Under the pieces are notes generated by a model, which was not told where the DNA came from, made no database searches, and saw only the letters and a list, made by a program, of their open reading frames with translations. Position numbers and translations under genes: made by a program. From Pseudomonas azadiae (GTDB lineage: Bacteria > Pseudomonadota > Gammaproteobacteria > Pseudomonadales > Pseudomonadaceae), in the NCBI RefSeq assembly GCF_019145355.1, contig NZ_JAHSTY010000001.1, forward strand, positions 3,534,001-3,598,000: DNA of 64,000 bases, read 5' to 3'. Positions 18,709 through 27,199 of the stretch are shown one piece after another; position 1 is the first letter of the stretch; the number at the start of each line of letters is the position of its first letter.

Positions 18709-19421
18709 GCGGACCTATCCTCGAAATGAAAGACCTGGACGTGTTCTACGGCCCGATCCAGGCCCTGAAGAAAGTCTCGCTGTACATCAACGAAGGCGAA
18801 ACCGTCAGCCTGATCGGCTCCAACGGCGCGGGCAAATCCACGTTGCTGATGTCGATCTTCGGCCAACCACGGGCCGAGTCGGGGCAGATCCTCTACAACG
18901 GCGTCGACATTACCCACAAGTCCTCGCACTACATCGCCTCCAACGGCATTGCGCAGTCGCCGGAAGGGCGGCGGGTGTTCCCCGACATGACCGTCGAGGA
19001 AAACCTGCTGATGGGCACCATCCCCATTGGCGACAAGTTCGCCAGCGAGGATATGCAGCGCATGTTCGAGCTGTTCCCACGGCTCAAGGAGCGCCGTAAC
19101 CAGCGTGCCATGACCATGTCCGGCGGCGAGCAGCAGATGCTCGCCATCGCCCGCGCGCTGATGAGCCGGCCCAAGCTGTTGCTGCTGGACGAACCGAGCC
19201 TGGGCCTGGCACCGATTGTGGTGAAGCAGATTTTCTCGACCCTGCGCGAGTTGGCATCCACCGGCATGACCATCTTCCTGGTGGAGCAGAACGCCAACCA
19301 TGCGCTGCGCTTGTCGGACCGGGCGTATGTGATGGTCAACGGTGAGATTCGCCTGACGGGCACCGGTAAGGAATTGCTGGTGAATGAGGAAGTGCGCAAC
19401 GCCTACCTGGGTGGGCACTGA
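18705..19421 (+). CDS. Branched-chain amino acid ABC transporter, ATPase (LivF/BraG type)
   Basis: A 238-residue cytoplasmic ATPase starting at the ATG that overlaps the previous stop (ATGA). Walker A is GSNGAGKSTL, the signature MSGGEQQMLAIARAL, Walker B LLLLDEPSLGL and the switch His-like segment VEQNANHALRLSDRAYVM. It forms the ATPase heterodimer with the upstream subunit. It is the last gene of the five-gene operon; a nested REP structure follows. Confidence 0.93.
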   Translation: MSGPILEMKDLDVFYGPIQALKKVSLYINEGETVSLIGSNGAGKSTLLMSIFGQPRAESGQILYNGVDITHKSSHYIASNGIAQSPEGRRVFPDMTVEENLLMGTIPIGDKFASEDMQRMFELFPRLKERRNQRAMTMSGGEQQMLAIARALMSRPKLLLLDEPSLGLAPIVVKQIFSTLRELASTGMTIFLVEQNANHALRLSDRAYVMVNGEIRLTGTGKELLVNEEVRNAYLGGH

Positions 19422-19445
19422 CCTCACAGCTTGATGCATACCTTA

Positions 19446-19570
19446 TGTGGGAACCCGGCTCTTAATGTGGGAGCTGGCTTGCCTGCGATGGCATCCCCTC
19501 GGTCTACCTGACAGACCGAGGTGCTTGCATCGCAGGCAAGCCAGCTCCCACATAGAACTCGGTTCCCACA
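19446..19570. repeat. Nested REP structure
   Basis: An inner REP pair (19466-19552, GAGCTGGCTTGCCTGCGATG type) is enclosed by a further inverted pair TGTGGGAACC...GGTTCCCACA at the outer edges. It may act as a 3' stabiliser or terminator of the transporter transcript. Confidence 0.88.
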
Positions 19571-20245
19571 GTTGTTTTTGTGGCGCTTTCGATGCCCATC
19601 CCAAATTGTGGAAAACAAATCCAGCCTCCCTCCAAAGCGCGACATATAGCCGCCGCAAATCCCTGTTTTGTCACAGTTTTGACTTGTCCCCATCCACTGT
19701 GGAACCGGCTGTGGGTAACGTGGGAGTAGCTGGCTGGAAGCCTTTAAAACCGTGGCTTACAGCGTGACGGTTGTTTTTTGATCAGGCGCTTTTTTGTGAC
19801 CTGTCGAGGGCTTTGTCAACCTGTTTAAAGACACAGGTATATGACCGGAATATGTCCTGCCAGCCTGTGGATAAGTCTGTGACTAAACTCTGGAAATACC
19901 TCCGCAGAGGCCGGAATGACTGGCCTGGAGCCATCGTTCTGAATTCTTATGCTGCAAAGGGGCTACATACGCTCCGGCCAAGGTCAAGCAAAAAACTTTG
20001 CAGAAGCGCCTGTAGCCCTTGTTTATAAAGGCTTTTGGCTTTTAGCACTTGCCCCCAAAGACTGTGGGCGCAGTTGTGGATAACCTGCGCGTATATGCCT
20101 GCAAGCCGCGGGTTATAAGGCTTTGCGCGTAGTGGTTAAAAATTGATCAGGTTTGTATGCGGTCATGCGCTTAGCGGTTGCCGCAAACGCGGCGTAAGGG
20201 CATCCTGCTGGCAACTTTTTTGCCGATGCCCTCAAGGAGAACACC
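19571..20245. other. 675-bp non-coding interval with DnaA-box-like sites
   Basis: No credible gene was found. Two perfect TGTGGATAA (complement TTATCCACA) boxes lie at 19866-19874 and 20075-20083. A third consensus match, TGTGGAAAA, is at 19607-19615, and a one-mismatch TGTGGGTAA lies near 19710. Two direct repeats, TTATAAAGGCTTT (about 20023) and TTATAAGGCTTTG (about 20113), and two copies of TTGATCAGG (about 19777 and 20142) are also present. The stretch is more AT-rich than its surroundings. It may titrate DnaA or be an unrecognised regulatory locus. Confidence 0.55.
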
Positions 20246-21013
20246 ATGTCCGACACGCTGTTTATTACTGGCGCAACCTCAGGTTTCGGCGAAGCCTGCG
20301 CGCGTCGTTTTGCCGAAGCCGGCTGGAAGCTGGTGCTCACCGGCCGTCGTGCCGAGCGCCTGGATGCATTGGTCCAAGAGCTTTCCAAGCAGACCGAAGT
20401 GCATGGCCTGGTCGTGGACGTGCGTGACCGCAAGGGCATGGAAGACGCCATCGCCAACCTGCCGCCATCGTTCGCCACACTGCGCGGGCTGATCAACAAC
20501 GCCGGCCTGGCCGTGGGCACCGACCCGGCGCCCAAATGCAGCCTCGACGATTGGGAAACCATGGTCGACACCAACATCAAGGGCCTGCTGACCACCACCA
20601 GCCTGCTGCTGCCGCGCTTGATCGCCCACGGCCGTGGCGCCGGGATCATCAACCTGGGTTCCATCGCCGGCAGTTATCCGTACCCGGGCAGCCATGTGTA
20701 TGGCGGCTCCAAGGCGTTCGTGAAACAGTTCTCGCTGAACCTGCGTTGCGACCTGCAAGGCACCGGTGTACGCGTGACCAACATCGAGCCGGGCCTGTGT
20801 GAAAGTGAGTTTTCGCTGGTGCGCTTTGGCGGTGACAAGGCACGCTACGACGCGACCTATGCCGGTGCCGAGCCGATCCAGCCGCAGGATATTGCCGACA
20901 CGATTTTCTGGGTGATGAATACACCGGCGCATGTGAATATCAATCGCCTGGAGTTGATGCCGGTGAGTCAGACTTGGGCTGGGTTTGCCATTGAGCGTGG
21001 GGCCAAGGGCTAA
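20246..21013 (+). CDS. Short-chain dehydrogenase/reductase, YdfG-like
   Basis: A 255-residue protein with AAGGAG ahead of the ATG. The Rossmann motif TGATSGFGEACARRF is at residues 8-22, NNAG at about 91, and the catalytic Ser (NLGSIAG) and Tyr-x3-Lys (YGGSKAF) at about 138 and 152-156. The sequence resembles E. coli YdfG, an NADP-dependent 3-hydroxy acid (serine, 3-hydroxypropionate) dehydrogenase. NADP preference is inferred from the TGRRAERL segment after beta-2. It stands alone downstream of the DnaA-box interval. P. aeruginosa has an SDR at the same relative place (PA4907). Confidence 0.88.
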   Translation: MSDTLFITGATSGFGEACARRFAEAGWKLVLTGRRAERLDALVQELSKQTEVHGLVVDVRDRKGMEDAIANLPPSFATLRGLINNAGLAVGTDPAPKCSLDDWETMVDTNIKGLLTTTSLLLPRLIAHGRGAGIINLGSIAGSYPYPGSHVYGGSKAFVKQFSLNLRCDLQGTGVRVTNIEPGLCESEFSLVRFGGDKARYDATYAGAEPIQPQDIADTIFWVMNTPAHVNINRLELMPVSQTWAGFAIERGAKG

Positions 21014-21033
21014 GACCGCGTCAGGCATGGGCT

Positions 21034-21168
21034 TGTAGTGAGCGGGCTTGCCCCGCGCTGGGTGGCGAAGCCGCCCCAGTAAAGTCACTGCGGCACACCT
21101 GATTGACTCGAGTCGCCTGGTTTTGGGGCGGCTTCGCCACCCAGCGCGGGGCAAGCCCGCTCACTACA
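21034..21168. repeat. Long palindromic repeat, TAGTGAGCGGGCTTG type
   Basis: Inverted arms of about 45 bp begin TGTAGTGAGCGGGCTTG and continue through CCCCGCGCTGGGTGGCGAAG, with a loop of about 45 bp. This is a repeat family distinct from the REPs; a second copy is at 42876-43007. Confidence 0.85.
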
Positions 21169-21188
21169 GGCCTCTCCTGCACCTTCAT

Positions 21189-22298
21189 TCAGCCGAGATA
21201 ATTGGTCAATCCCTGATAGCACGTCGCCAAGTGATACGGCGTGGTCGACGGCATGTCCCGTCGGCTCACGCTGCTCTCGGCATCCAGGCATTCATGCCAT
21301 CCCTTGTCGTGCAGGAAATGCGCTTGCAGTGCCTTCAATTGGCGCTGCAGCAACGCTTCACTGTGGGGCCGCAAGGTCAGTGCCCGCAGGTACTCGGCCT
21401 GGGCCCAGATGCGCTGGGTGGCGTCCCGTACGGTGCCGTCCAGGGCAAGCATGCCGTTGACCGCACCGCTCAACTTATCCACACCGTTTTGTTCGGCGTA
21501 GGCAAATGCCTGCGTCAGCGAGGCGTGTAGCGCAGTGCCACGCAGCACATCGGACGATTCCAGCAAAAAGAACCATTCGAACTGATGCCCCGGCTCAAAC
21601 CAGTTATCCACAGCGCCCAGCGGCTTTTCCATCATCACGCCATGCTGGCGGTCGATGAAGCGCCGCTGCATGGCCGTCGCCAATGCCAGCAGAGCCGCTT
21701 GCACCTTGGGGTCTTCACGCACCGCCAGGGTGGCTAGAAAACCTTCAGCCAAGTGCATCAAGGGGTTTTGCAACGGGCCAGCGTTGAGGGACGACCAGTT
21801 GCGCTCCAGCACCGCTTCATACAGGCCATCGCCGCTGGCAAAGCGTTGGGCGACCACTTCAAGGGCGCCATTGAGCACCGACTCCACCAGCGGCTCACGC
21901 ACCTTCGCCCAGTAATGGGCGCAGGCGAAGATGATGAACGCGTGGGTGTAGAGGTCTTTGCGCGTGTCCAGCGGTTGGCCGGCCGGGTCGATGCTGTAGA
22001 ACCAGCCGCCGTGTTCGGCGTCGTGGAAGTGCCGTTGCAGTGAGCGGAACAGGGCGGCCGCGCGCTCCTCGGCGAAGGTGGCGCCGGGCTCGCCGATCAG
22101 GCTGGCGAACAGATACAGCTGCCGGGCGCAGGCCATGGCGCGGTAACGCTGTGGCGGCAAGGGACGGTGATCGGCGTCCAGCGCCTCATAGGGCAGCGCC
22201 AGCTCGGCATTCCAGCCCGGGCCTTGCCAGAGCGGCACGATCAGGCTGTGGAAGTGGGTGAGCACGGAGTTCAAGGCGGGTAGGGAAGCGCTGGGCAT
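21189..22298 (-). CDS. AGE-family sugar epimerase/isomerase
   Basis: A 369-residue protein of the N-acylglucosamine 2-epimerase ((alpha/alpha)6 barrel) superfamily. Conserved features include RQLYLFA (about 59), GGWFYSIDPAGQPLDTRKDLYTHAF (by span about 96-120), NPLMHLAEGFLA, and the active-site region WFEPGHQFEWFFLL with catalytic His and Glu. Close relatives are mannose isomerase or YihS-type aldose-ketose isomerases. The actual sugar cannot be fixed from sequence. No signal peptide is seen, and it is a lone gene. Confidence 0.85.
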   Translation of the reverse strand: MPSASLPALNSVLTHFHSLIVPLWQGPGWNAELALPYEALDADHRPLPPQRYRAMACARQLYLFASLIGEPGATFAEERAAALFRSLQRHFHDAEHGGWFYSIDPAGQPLDTRKDLYTHAFIIFACAHYWAKVREPLVESVLNGALEVVAQRFASGDGLYEAVLERNWSSLNAGPLQNPLMHLAEGFLATLAVREDPKVQAALLALATAMQRRFIDRQHGVMMEKPLGAVDNWFEPGHQFEWFFLLESSDVLRGTALHASLTQAFAYAEQNGVDKLSGAVNGMLALDGTVRDATQRIWAQAEYLRALTLRPHSEALLQRQLKALQAHFLHDKGWHECLDAESSVSRRDMPSTTPYHLATCYQGLTNYLG

Positions 22299-22371
22299 TG
22301 GCTGGCGTCGTCACGGCAGGGGTGTAGGCGCGCATGGTAGCAGGCTTGGGTTCTGTGGTGTTTTTGAGACC

Positions 22372-22457
22372 GCTTTCGCGAGCAAGCCCGCTCCCACAGG
22401 TTGACCGAGTACATCCTTGGAATACGGTCCAAATGTGGGAGCGGGCTTGCTCGCGAA
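22372..22457. repeat. REP pair (GCGGGCTTGCTCGCGAAAGC type)
   Basis: CTTTCGCGAGCAAGCCCGC and its complement flank a loop of about 34 bp, between the AGE gene and ureJ. Confidence 0.9.
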
Positions 22458-22480
22458 GAGGCCCTCGATAGCGCTGCAAA

Positions 22481-23053
22481 TCAGCCCGCCAGCAACCAGA
22501 CCCCCGTCGCCGCCGAAGCCGCCCCGGCAATCCGCACCAACGGCGCCGCCGCCGCCGGCAGGAAACGCACCAGCGCATAGCCCGCCGCGTGCAGCACAGC
22601 CGTCGCCCCCACAAACCCGGCGGCATACGCCCATGGGCTGGACATGTCCGGCAGCTCCAAGCCATGCGCCACGCCGTGGAACAGCGCGAACAATGCTGTC
22701 GCGGCCACTGCCACGAACACCGGCGGACGCACCGCCAGCGCCACCGCCAGGCCCAGGGCCAGCACCGACGCGGCAATCCCGCTTTCCAGCAGCGGCAACC
22801 CCAGGCCTTCAAATCCCAGCACGCCGCCAATCAGCAGGGTGCCGACAAAGGTGCATGGCAGCGCCCAGCGTGCCGCGCCTTTTTGTTGGGCGGCCCACAA
22901 GCCGACCGCCACCATGGCCAACAAGTGATCGATGCCGCCCAGGGGATGGCTGATACCGGCCACCAGGCCATTATCGCCGTGGCCCGGATGAGCGAACGCC
23001 AGTGCAGGGGCCAGCAGCAGGGCGGCAGCGGTCAGGAGTTTTTTGAGGGTCAT
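22481..23053 (-). CDS. ureJ: HupE/UreJ-family nickel/metal permease-like protein
   Basis: A 190-residue membrane protein with an N-terminal signal-like segment (MTLKKLLTAAALLLAPALAF), then the hallmark HPGHGDNGLVAGISHPLGGIDH (by span residues 22-43) whose His and Asp can bind metal. Five or six further hydrophobic segments follow. UreJ accompanies urease maturation genes and is thought to help nickel entry. It is the last gene of ureE-ureF-ureG-ureJ, 22 bp after ureG. Confidence 0.9.
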   Translation of the reverse strand: MTLKKLLTAAALLLAPALAFAHPGHGDNGLVAGISHPLGGIDHLLAMVAVGLWAAQQKGAARWALPCTFVGTLLIGGVLGFEGLGLPLLESGIAASVLALGLAVALAVRPPVFVAVAATALFALFHGVAHGLELPDMSSPWAYAAGFVGATAVLHAAGYALVRFLPAAAAPLVRIAGAASAATGVWLLAG

Positions 23054-23075
23054 GGACAGGTTCCTTAAGGGGTGA

Positions 23076-23690
23076 TCAGACAGCGGTCAGCAGGCCTTGG
23101 CGTTCGATGAAGGCGACGATCTCTTCCAGGCCGACACCGGTTTTCTGGTTGCTGAACACAAAGGGTTTACCGTTGCGCATGCGTTGGGTGTCGCTGTTCA
23201 TCAGCTCCAGCGAAGCCCCGACCAGCGGCGCCAGGTCGATCTTGTTGATCACCAGCAGGTCGGATTTGCAGATACCCGGGCCACCCTTGCGCGGTAGCTT
23301 GTCGCCGGCCGATACGTCGATCACGTAGAGGGTCAGGTCGGACAGCTCCGGACTGAATGTGGCCGAAAGGTTGTCGCCGCCGGATTCCACCAGGATCAGG
23401 TCCAGGCCGGGGAAGCGGCGGTTGAGTTGGTCCACCGCTTCGAGGTTGATCGAGGCGTCTTCGCGGATCGCCGTGTGCGGGCAGCCACCGGTTTCCACGC
23501 CGATGATGCGCTCCGGCGCCAGGGCCTGGTTGCGCACCAGGAAGTCGGCGTCTTCGCGGGTGTAGATGTCGTTGGTGACCACCGCCAGGTTGTAGCGGTC
23601 GCGCAACGCGAGGCACAGGGCCAGGGTAAGCGCCGTCTTGCCGGAGCCCACCGGGCCACCGATGCCGACACGCAAGGGTTGTGTGTTCAT
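23076..23690 (-). CDS. ureG: Urease accessory GTPase UreG
   Basis: A 204-residue SIMIBI-class GTPase that delivers nickel to urease. The start [18 protein letters not shown] was chosen to match family length. P-loop GGPVGSGKT, the ECxH-type metal site appearing as [30 protein letters not shown] and the NKxD base motif as VINKIDLAP are all visible. It is 10 bp downstream of ureF, so co-transcribed. Confidence 0.97.
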   Translation of the reverse strand: MNTQPLRVGIGGPVGSGKTALTLALCLALRDRYNLAVVTNDIYTREDADFLVRNQALAPERIIGVETGGCPHTAIREDASINLEAVDQLNRRFPGLDLILVESGGDNLSATFSPELSDLTLYVIDVSAGDKLPRKGGPGICKSDLLVINKIDLAPLVGASLELMNSDTQRMRNGKPFVFSNQKTGVGLEEIVAFIERQGLLTAV

Positions 23691-23700
23691 GTGTTGTCTC

Positions 23701-24375
23701 CTAGGAACGGAACAGGCGGCTGTACTGGCGCTCGTGGGCCATGCACGCCAGGGACAGGCCAAAGGCGGCGCTGCCGTAGTGATCGGGATGAAGGCAAGCG
23801 GCGTCCTGCTGGGCTTGTTGCAACAGCGGCAGCAATTGGCTGGTCAGACGTTGGGCGGCTTGTTGGCCCAACGGCAGGGTCTTCATCAGCACGGCCAATT
23901 GATTTTCCAGCCAGCTCCACAGCCAGGCGGCGAGGGCATCGGCGGGGCTGATGTTCCAGGCGCGGGCGGCGAGGGCCCAGCCCAGTGCGAGGTGCGGCTC
24001 GGCGCACTGTTGCAAAAAGGCGCGGGCGGCGGCGTCCAGTTCCGGCAGGCCATTGAGCAGTTGCTGCAGGGAGTAGCCCATTTGCCGGCTCTCCTGAAAC
24101 AGCTCGCGGGTTTCGCGGCTGGCGCGATGCGCTTGGCACAGCTGCGCCAGGCGTGGCCAATCCTCAGCGAAAGCCGCCTGGCAATGGGCGAGCAGCAGGG
24201 GCGCTTCGAAGCGCGCGAGGTTGAGCAACAGTTGGTCGCTGATCCAGCGGCGCGCACTGGCGGCATCGTTGACACGGCCATTCTCCACGGCCATTTCCAG
24301 GCCCTGGGAATAGCTATAGCCGCCAATCGGCAACTGCGGACTGGCCAGACGCAGCAGCGCCCAGGCTGGGTTCAT
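23701..24375 (-). CDS. ureF: Urease accessory protein UreF
   Basis: A 224-residue all-helical protein that with UreD and UreG forms the urease activation complex and regulates UreG GTPase activity. Family landmarks [13 protein letters not shown] (about 15-27), [12 protein letters not shown] and a C-terminal [13 protein letters not shown] are visible. The ATG overlaps the ureE stop by 4 bp, so translation is coupled. Confidence 0.95.
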   Translation of the reverse strand: MNPAWALLRLASPQLPIGGYSYSQGLEMAVENGRVNDAASARRWISDQLLLNLARFEAPLLLAHCQAAFAEDWPRLAQLCQAHRASRETRELFQESRQMGYSLQQLLNGLPELDAAARAFLQQCAEPHLALGWALAARAWNISPADALAAWLWSWLENQLAVLMKTLPLGQQAAQRLTSQLLPLLQQAQQDAACLHPDHYGSAAFGLSLACMAHERQYSRLFRS

Positions 24376-24872
24376 AGACGCACGCCGAACTGGTGCAGCT
24401 TGGGCGGGTAGTTGAAGTCTTCATCGCCATGGCGCGAATGATGGTGGCCGCCGCCGTAGGCGCCGTGTTCCGGTTGGAAGGGCGCCTCGAGGGTTTGCGT
24501 CTGCGCGCCCAACTGTTCGAGCATGGCCTTGAGCACATAGTCATCGAGCAAGCGCAACCAGCCGTCGCCCACTTGCAACGCCACGTGGCGGTTGCCCAAG
24601 TGATACGCCGCGCGCGTCAGCTCAAACGCGCTGCTGCAGGTGACGTGCAGCAATTGCTCAGGCCGGGCGCACACGCGCACGACGCGGCCGTCTTCGGCCT
24701 GCAGGCATTCGCCGTCGTGCAGCGGCGGCTGGCCGCGCTCCAGGAAAAGGCCGACGTCTTCACCGTCGGCACTGAAACAGCGCAGGCGGCTTTTGCTGCG
24801 GGCTTCGAAATTCAGCAGCAGCTCAGCGGCCCATTGGGCTTGGGGGGCGATTCTGCGGTGGATCACCAGCAT
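24372..24872 (-). CDS. ureE: Urease accessory protein UreE, nickel metallochaperone
   Basis: A 166-residue protein starting at MLVIHRR; ten upstream codons are rejected because family members begin here. The N-terminal peptide-binding domain contains the RGQPPLHDGECL segment. The metal-binding domain includes the conserved GNRHVALQV segment with its dimer-bridging His. The C-terminus is modestly His-rich (GGGHHHSRHGDEDF). It passes nickel to UreG. It is first of ureEFGJ and is about 13 kb from the structural genes ureABC, the same split found in P. aeruginosa (PA4864-4868 versus PA4891-4893). Confidence 0.95.
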   Translation of the reverse strand: MLVIHRRIAPQAQWAAELLLNFEARSKSRLRCFSADGEDVGLFLERGQPPLHDGECLQAEDGRVVRVCARPEQLLHVTCSSAFELTRAAYHLGNRHVALQVGDGWLRLLDDYVLKAMLEQLGAQTQTLEAPFQPEHGAYGGGHHHSRHGDEDFNYPPKLHQFGVRL

Positions 24873-25148
24873 CGGGAAGCTTCCAGCTATGAGCGATGAC
24901 ACAGCTAGAGCAAGGGGCTTGCCAACCTTGATGGGAAGTGGGAATTGCCTGTAGGCAAAGGCGGTGTCGCCACTAAACAGGGCGAGAAATGATTTCGTGT
25001 GTGCGCCAAAGTGGTGCGCAAAGTTGCTGATTGCACGCTAGCTGAGCGTTTCGGATTTTCCCTACAGGGTATGCGGAATTGGCGTTCATTAACTTACCTG
25101 CGAGATCATTACGCTGTGCGCCGTGTTTAATTCACTGCGACGTTCATC

Positions 25149-25646
25149 ATGTTCAAGTCATTTTGTTATCTGTTTATAGTCGGTCTGTCCTTCGTGCTTT
25201 CATCGGCTTCGGCCAATCTGAGCGTCCCCCCTTCTTTCACCGCTTCACTGAAAGAAGCGTCTATCGCGGATGTGGTCGACCGCGCTCATGAGTTGCTGGG
25301 CACACCTTACAAATGGGGCGGCACCTCGGCGGAGCAGGGTTTCGATTGCAGCAGTTTCCTGGTGTATCTGTTCAAGACCGAAGCCAATATCCAGATACCG
25401 CGCACCACGGCCGCCATGCACCGCTCGACGGCCGCCACCATCAAGCGCAACGCGCTCAAGCCCGGTGACGCGGTGTTTTTCAAAGGAAACGGGCGCGGCC
25501 AGGTCAGCCATGTGGGCCTGTACATCGGCGAAGGCAAATTCATCCATTCGCCGCGCACCGGCAAGAACATCCGCATCGACTCTTTGAGCAACAGTTACTG
25601 GAACAAGCATTACACCACCGCCAAGCGCTTCCACTCGGCGGGATGA
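25149..25646 (+). CDS. NlpC/P60-family cell-wall endopeptidase
   Basis: A 165-residue secreted protein. A signal peptide spans about residues 1-22 (FVLSSASA before NLSVPPSF). The NlpC/P60 domain follows, with catalytic Cys in FDCSSFLVYLF, first His in VSHVGLYIGEG and second polar residue His in KFIHSPRTG. It probably cleaves D-Glu-mDAP type peptidoglycan stems in the periplasm. With no extra binding domain, it resembles MepS/Spr-like minimal hydrolases, but no lipobox Cys is present. It converges with the TetR gene, 5 bp between stops. Confidence 0.92.
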   Translation: MFKSFCYLFIVGLSFVLSSASANLSVPPSFTASLKEASIADVVDRAHELLGTPYKWGGTSAEQGFDCSSFLVYLFKTEANIQIPRTTAAMHRSTAATIKRNALKPGDAVFFKGNGRGQVSHVGLYIGEGKFIHSPRTGKNIRIDSLSNSYWNKHYTTAKRFHSAG

Positions 25647-25651
25647 TTGCG

Positions 25652-26284
25652 TTATTCAGTGCTGCCCAGGCCTTGCCAGTGTTTCAAGCCGATAAAAATA
25701 AAGCGCAATTGCTGGGTGATTTTCGCCTGGGGCGTGAGGTGGGCGGGTAGGGCGTGGGCCGGCGGGTCGATGATGTCGGGAAGAGTGGCAAACACACTTT
25801 TGACGATCAGGTCGGCCATCACATGCAAGCCTTCGGCATCCAGGTGCTGCAGCTTGGGCATGAAGCTCAGGTCGGCCGCCAGGTCGCGGGTGATGTCTTC
25901 GCGCAACGCGGCAATGGCCTGGCGCACGGCCAGGCAGCCGCCGTACTGCTCGCGAGCCAGGAACAGGAACTGCGAACGGTTGGCCGAGACCACATCCAGG
26001 AAGATCCGCACGGAAGCATCAATAATGCCGCCCATCACGAATTCGTTGTGGCGCACCAGGCGGATCGTGGCGCGAAAGGTCTGGCCGACTTCACTCACCA
26101 ACACCAGCCCAAGCTGGTCCATGTCGGCAAAATGCCGATAGAACCCGGTGGGCACGATGCCGGCCGTTTTTGCCACTTCGCGCAGGCTCAGGCTGCCAAA
26201 CCCACGGCCACAGTCCATCAGGTGGCGGGCTGCGTCCATCAGGGCAAGGCGGGTCTGTTGTTTCTGTTCGGCGCGGGGCAGCAT
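25652..26284 (-). CDS. TetR-family regulator, FabR/DesT-like
   Basis: A 210-residue protein starting MLPRAEQKQQTR. The HTH spans about residues 28-62 (SLSLREVAKTAGIVPTGFYRHF), matching the FabR/DesT subgroup that senses the unsaturated/saturated acyl-CoA ratio and controls fatty acid desaturation genes. REQYGG and ANRSQF segments are typical of that subgroup. In P. aeruginosa desT (PA4890) also lies beside ureE, supporting orthology, but no desaturase gene is next to it here, so targets must lie elsewhere. Confidence 0.78.
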   Translation of the reverse strand: MLPRAEQKQQTRLALMDAARHLMDCGRGFGSLSLREVAKTAGIVPTGFYRHFADMDQLGLVLVSEVGQTFRATIRLVRHNEFVMGGIIDASVRIFLDVVSANRSQFLFLAREQYGGCLAVRQAIAALREDITRDLAADLSFMPKLQHLDAEGLHVMADLIVKSVFATLPDIIDPPAHALPAHLTPQAKITQQLRFIFIGLKHWQGLGSTE

Positions 26285-26422
26285 TGGCGGCGGGCTTTGT
26301 TGGCAAGTACAGCGACGCACTCTAGCAAAACAGTTCTGTCGGCGTCGAACTTGGCCGGGATGCGCGGGGGGATCGCCGTGAAAAGGCGCGGTGGACAGCG
26401 GTAACAGGTTTTACAGAAAGTC

Positions 26423-26452
26423 AAAAGCCCGATCATTGGATCGGGCTTTTTT
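26423..26452. terminator. Bidirectional intrinsic terminator
   Basis: Stem GCCCGATC / GATCGGGC with an ATTG loop, AAAA on the left and TTTTTT on the right. It ends the minus-strand gene at 26469-26840 and can also stop plus-strand readthrough. Confidence 0.9.
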
Positions 26453-26468
26453 CTGGGCCACCACAGGC

Positions 26469-26840
26469 TCAGCTCTGTGCTTGATGCAGTTCTTGCAGAC
26501 GGTCAGCACCGCCTTCAGCAACGCCTTCGGTGTAGGCACGTTTGTTGGCTCGTTCAGCACCGCCTTCAACCAGACCTTTCTCTTCCAGACGGTTGCGGCC
26601 GTTTTCGGTCAGGCCTTCGGTGTAAGCGCGTTTGTTGGCTTGTTCCGAACCGTTTTCAGCAACAGCGCCTTTGGCGTAGTCACGGTTTTCATCTTCTTGC
26701 GAACCGCTGCGAGCGACGGTCTGGCTGAAGTGAACGGCGTCGGTTTTGACTTGTGGGGTGACCTGTTCGGCGGCTGGCAGGGCAAAAGCGCTGGAAGCCA
26801 GGATGGATAACAGGACGGTAGCGAGTACTTGGCGTTTCAT
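26469..26840 (-). CDS. Secreted small repeat protein of unknown function
   Basis: A 123-residue precursor starting MKRQVLATVLLSILASSAFA (signal peptide, probable cleavage near residue 20-22) with AAGGAG upstream. The mature part is hydrophilic and carries two imperfect copies of ANKRAYTEGxxExGxxRLxE (about residues 71-90 and 100-119), plus a third weaker copy, AKGAVAENGSEQ, just before. No Cys or catalytic motif is visible. I do not recognise a named family. It is a single gene ending in a strong terminator, so it is probably an independently regulated periplasmic or secreted protein. Confidence 0.8.
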   Translation of the reverse strand: MKRQVLATVLLSILASSAFALPAAEQVTPQVKTDAVHFSQTVARSGSQEDENRDYAKGAVAENGSEQANKRAYTEGLTENGRNRLEEKGLVEGGAERANKRAYTEGVAEGGADRLQELHQAQS

Positions 26841-26933
26841 GATGGGTTGCTCCTTGGGAGGGCGATAAATTGGGTACGGGGCTATTGTTACCCTCGATAA
26901 GTCGATATAAAAGTTCATAAACACAATGGTAAT

Positions 26934-26950
26934 AATCAACAGAATTGATT
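26934..26950. promoter_or_regulatory. Inverted repeat AATCAA-N5-TTGATT
   Basis: A 17-bp dyad 94 bp upstream of the small secreted repeat protein on the minus strand. It lies in a 359-bp interval (26841-27199) that holds no gene and must also contain the asmA-like promoter. Operator function is only inferred. Confidence 0.35.
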
Positions 26951-27199
26951 GTTCCCGCCGGAGGCTCTAGAACGCGTCTCTCAAGCACGCGGTTTTGCAC
27001 TGGAGTGGGTATTTTCGACACGCGCGCGGGTAACAATGGTGCGCCAACGTAGGGAGAATCTGTCGAAGGGGTCAGAAAATGAGGTTTTTCCAAGCAAATC
27101 TGGGGAGCAGTCAAACGCCGTGGCGGATTGCCAGTCGTAGTTCTGTAAGCTGTCCTCAAAGGCTGTCACCCAGCCAGTCGTATTCAGGAGTCCTGTGCA

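Noticed and set aside
19690..19712. A parS or second oriC site near ACTGTGGAACC.
   Set aside because: It does not match the 16-bp parS palindrome, and no parAB or dnaA gene is near.
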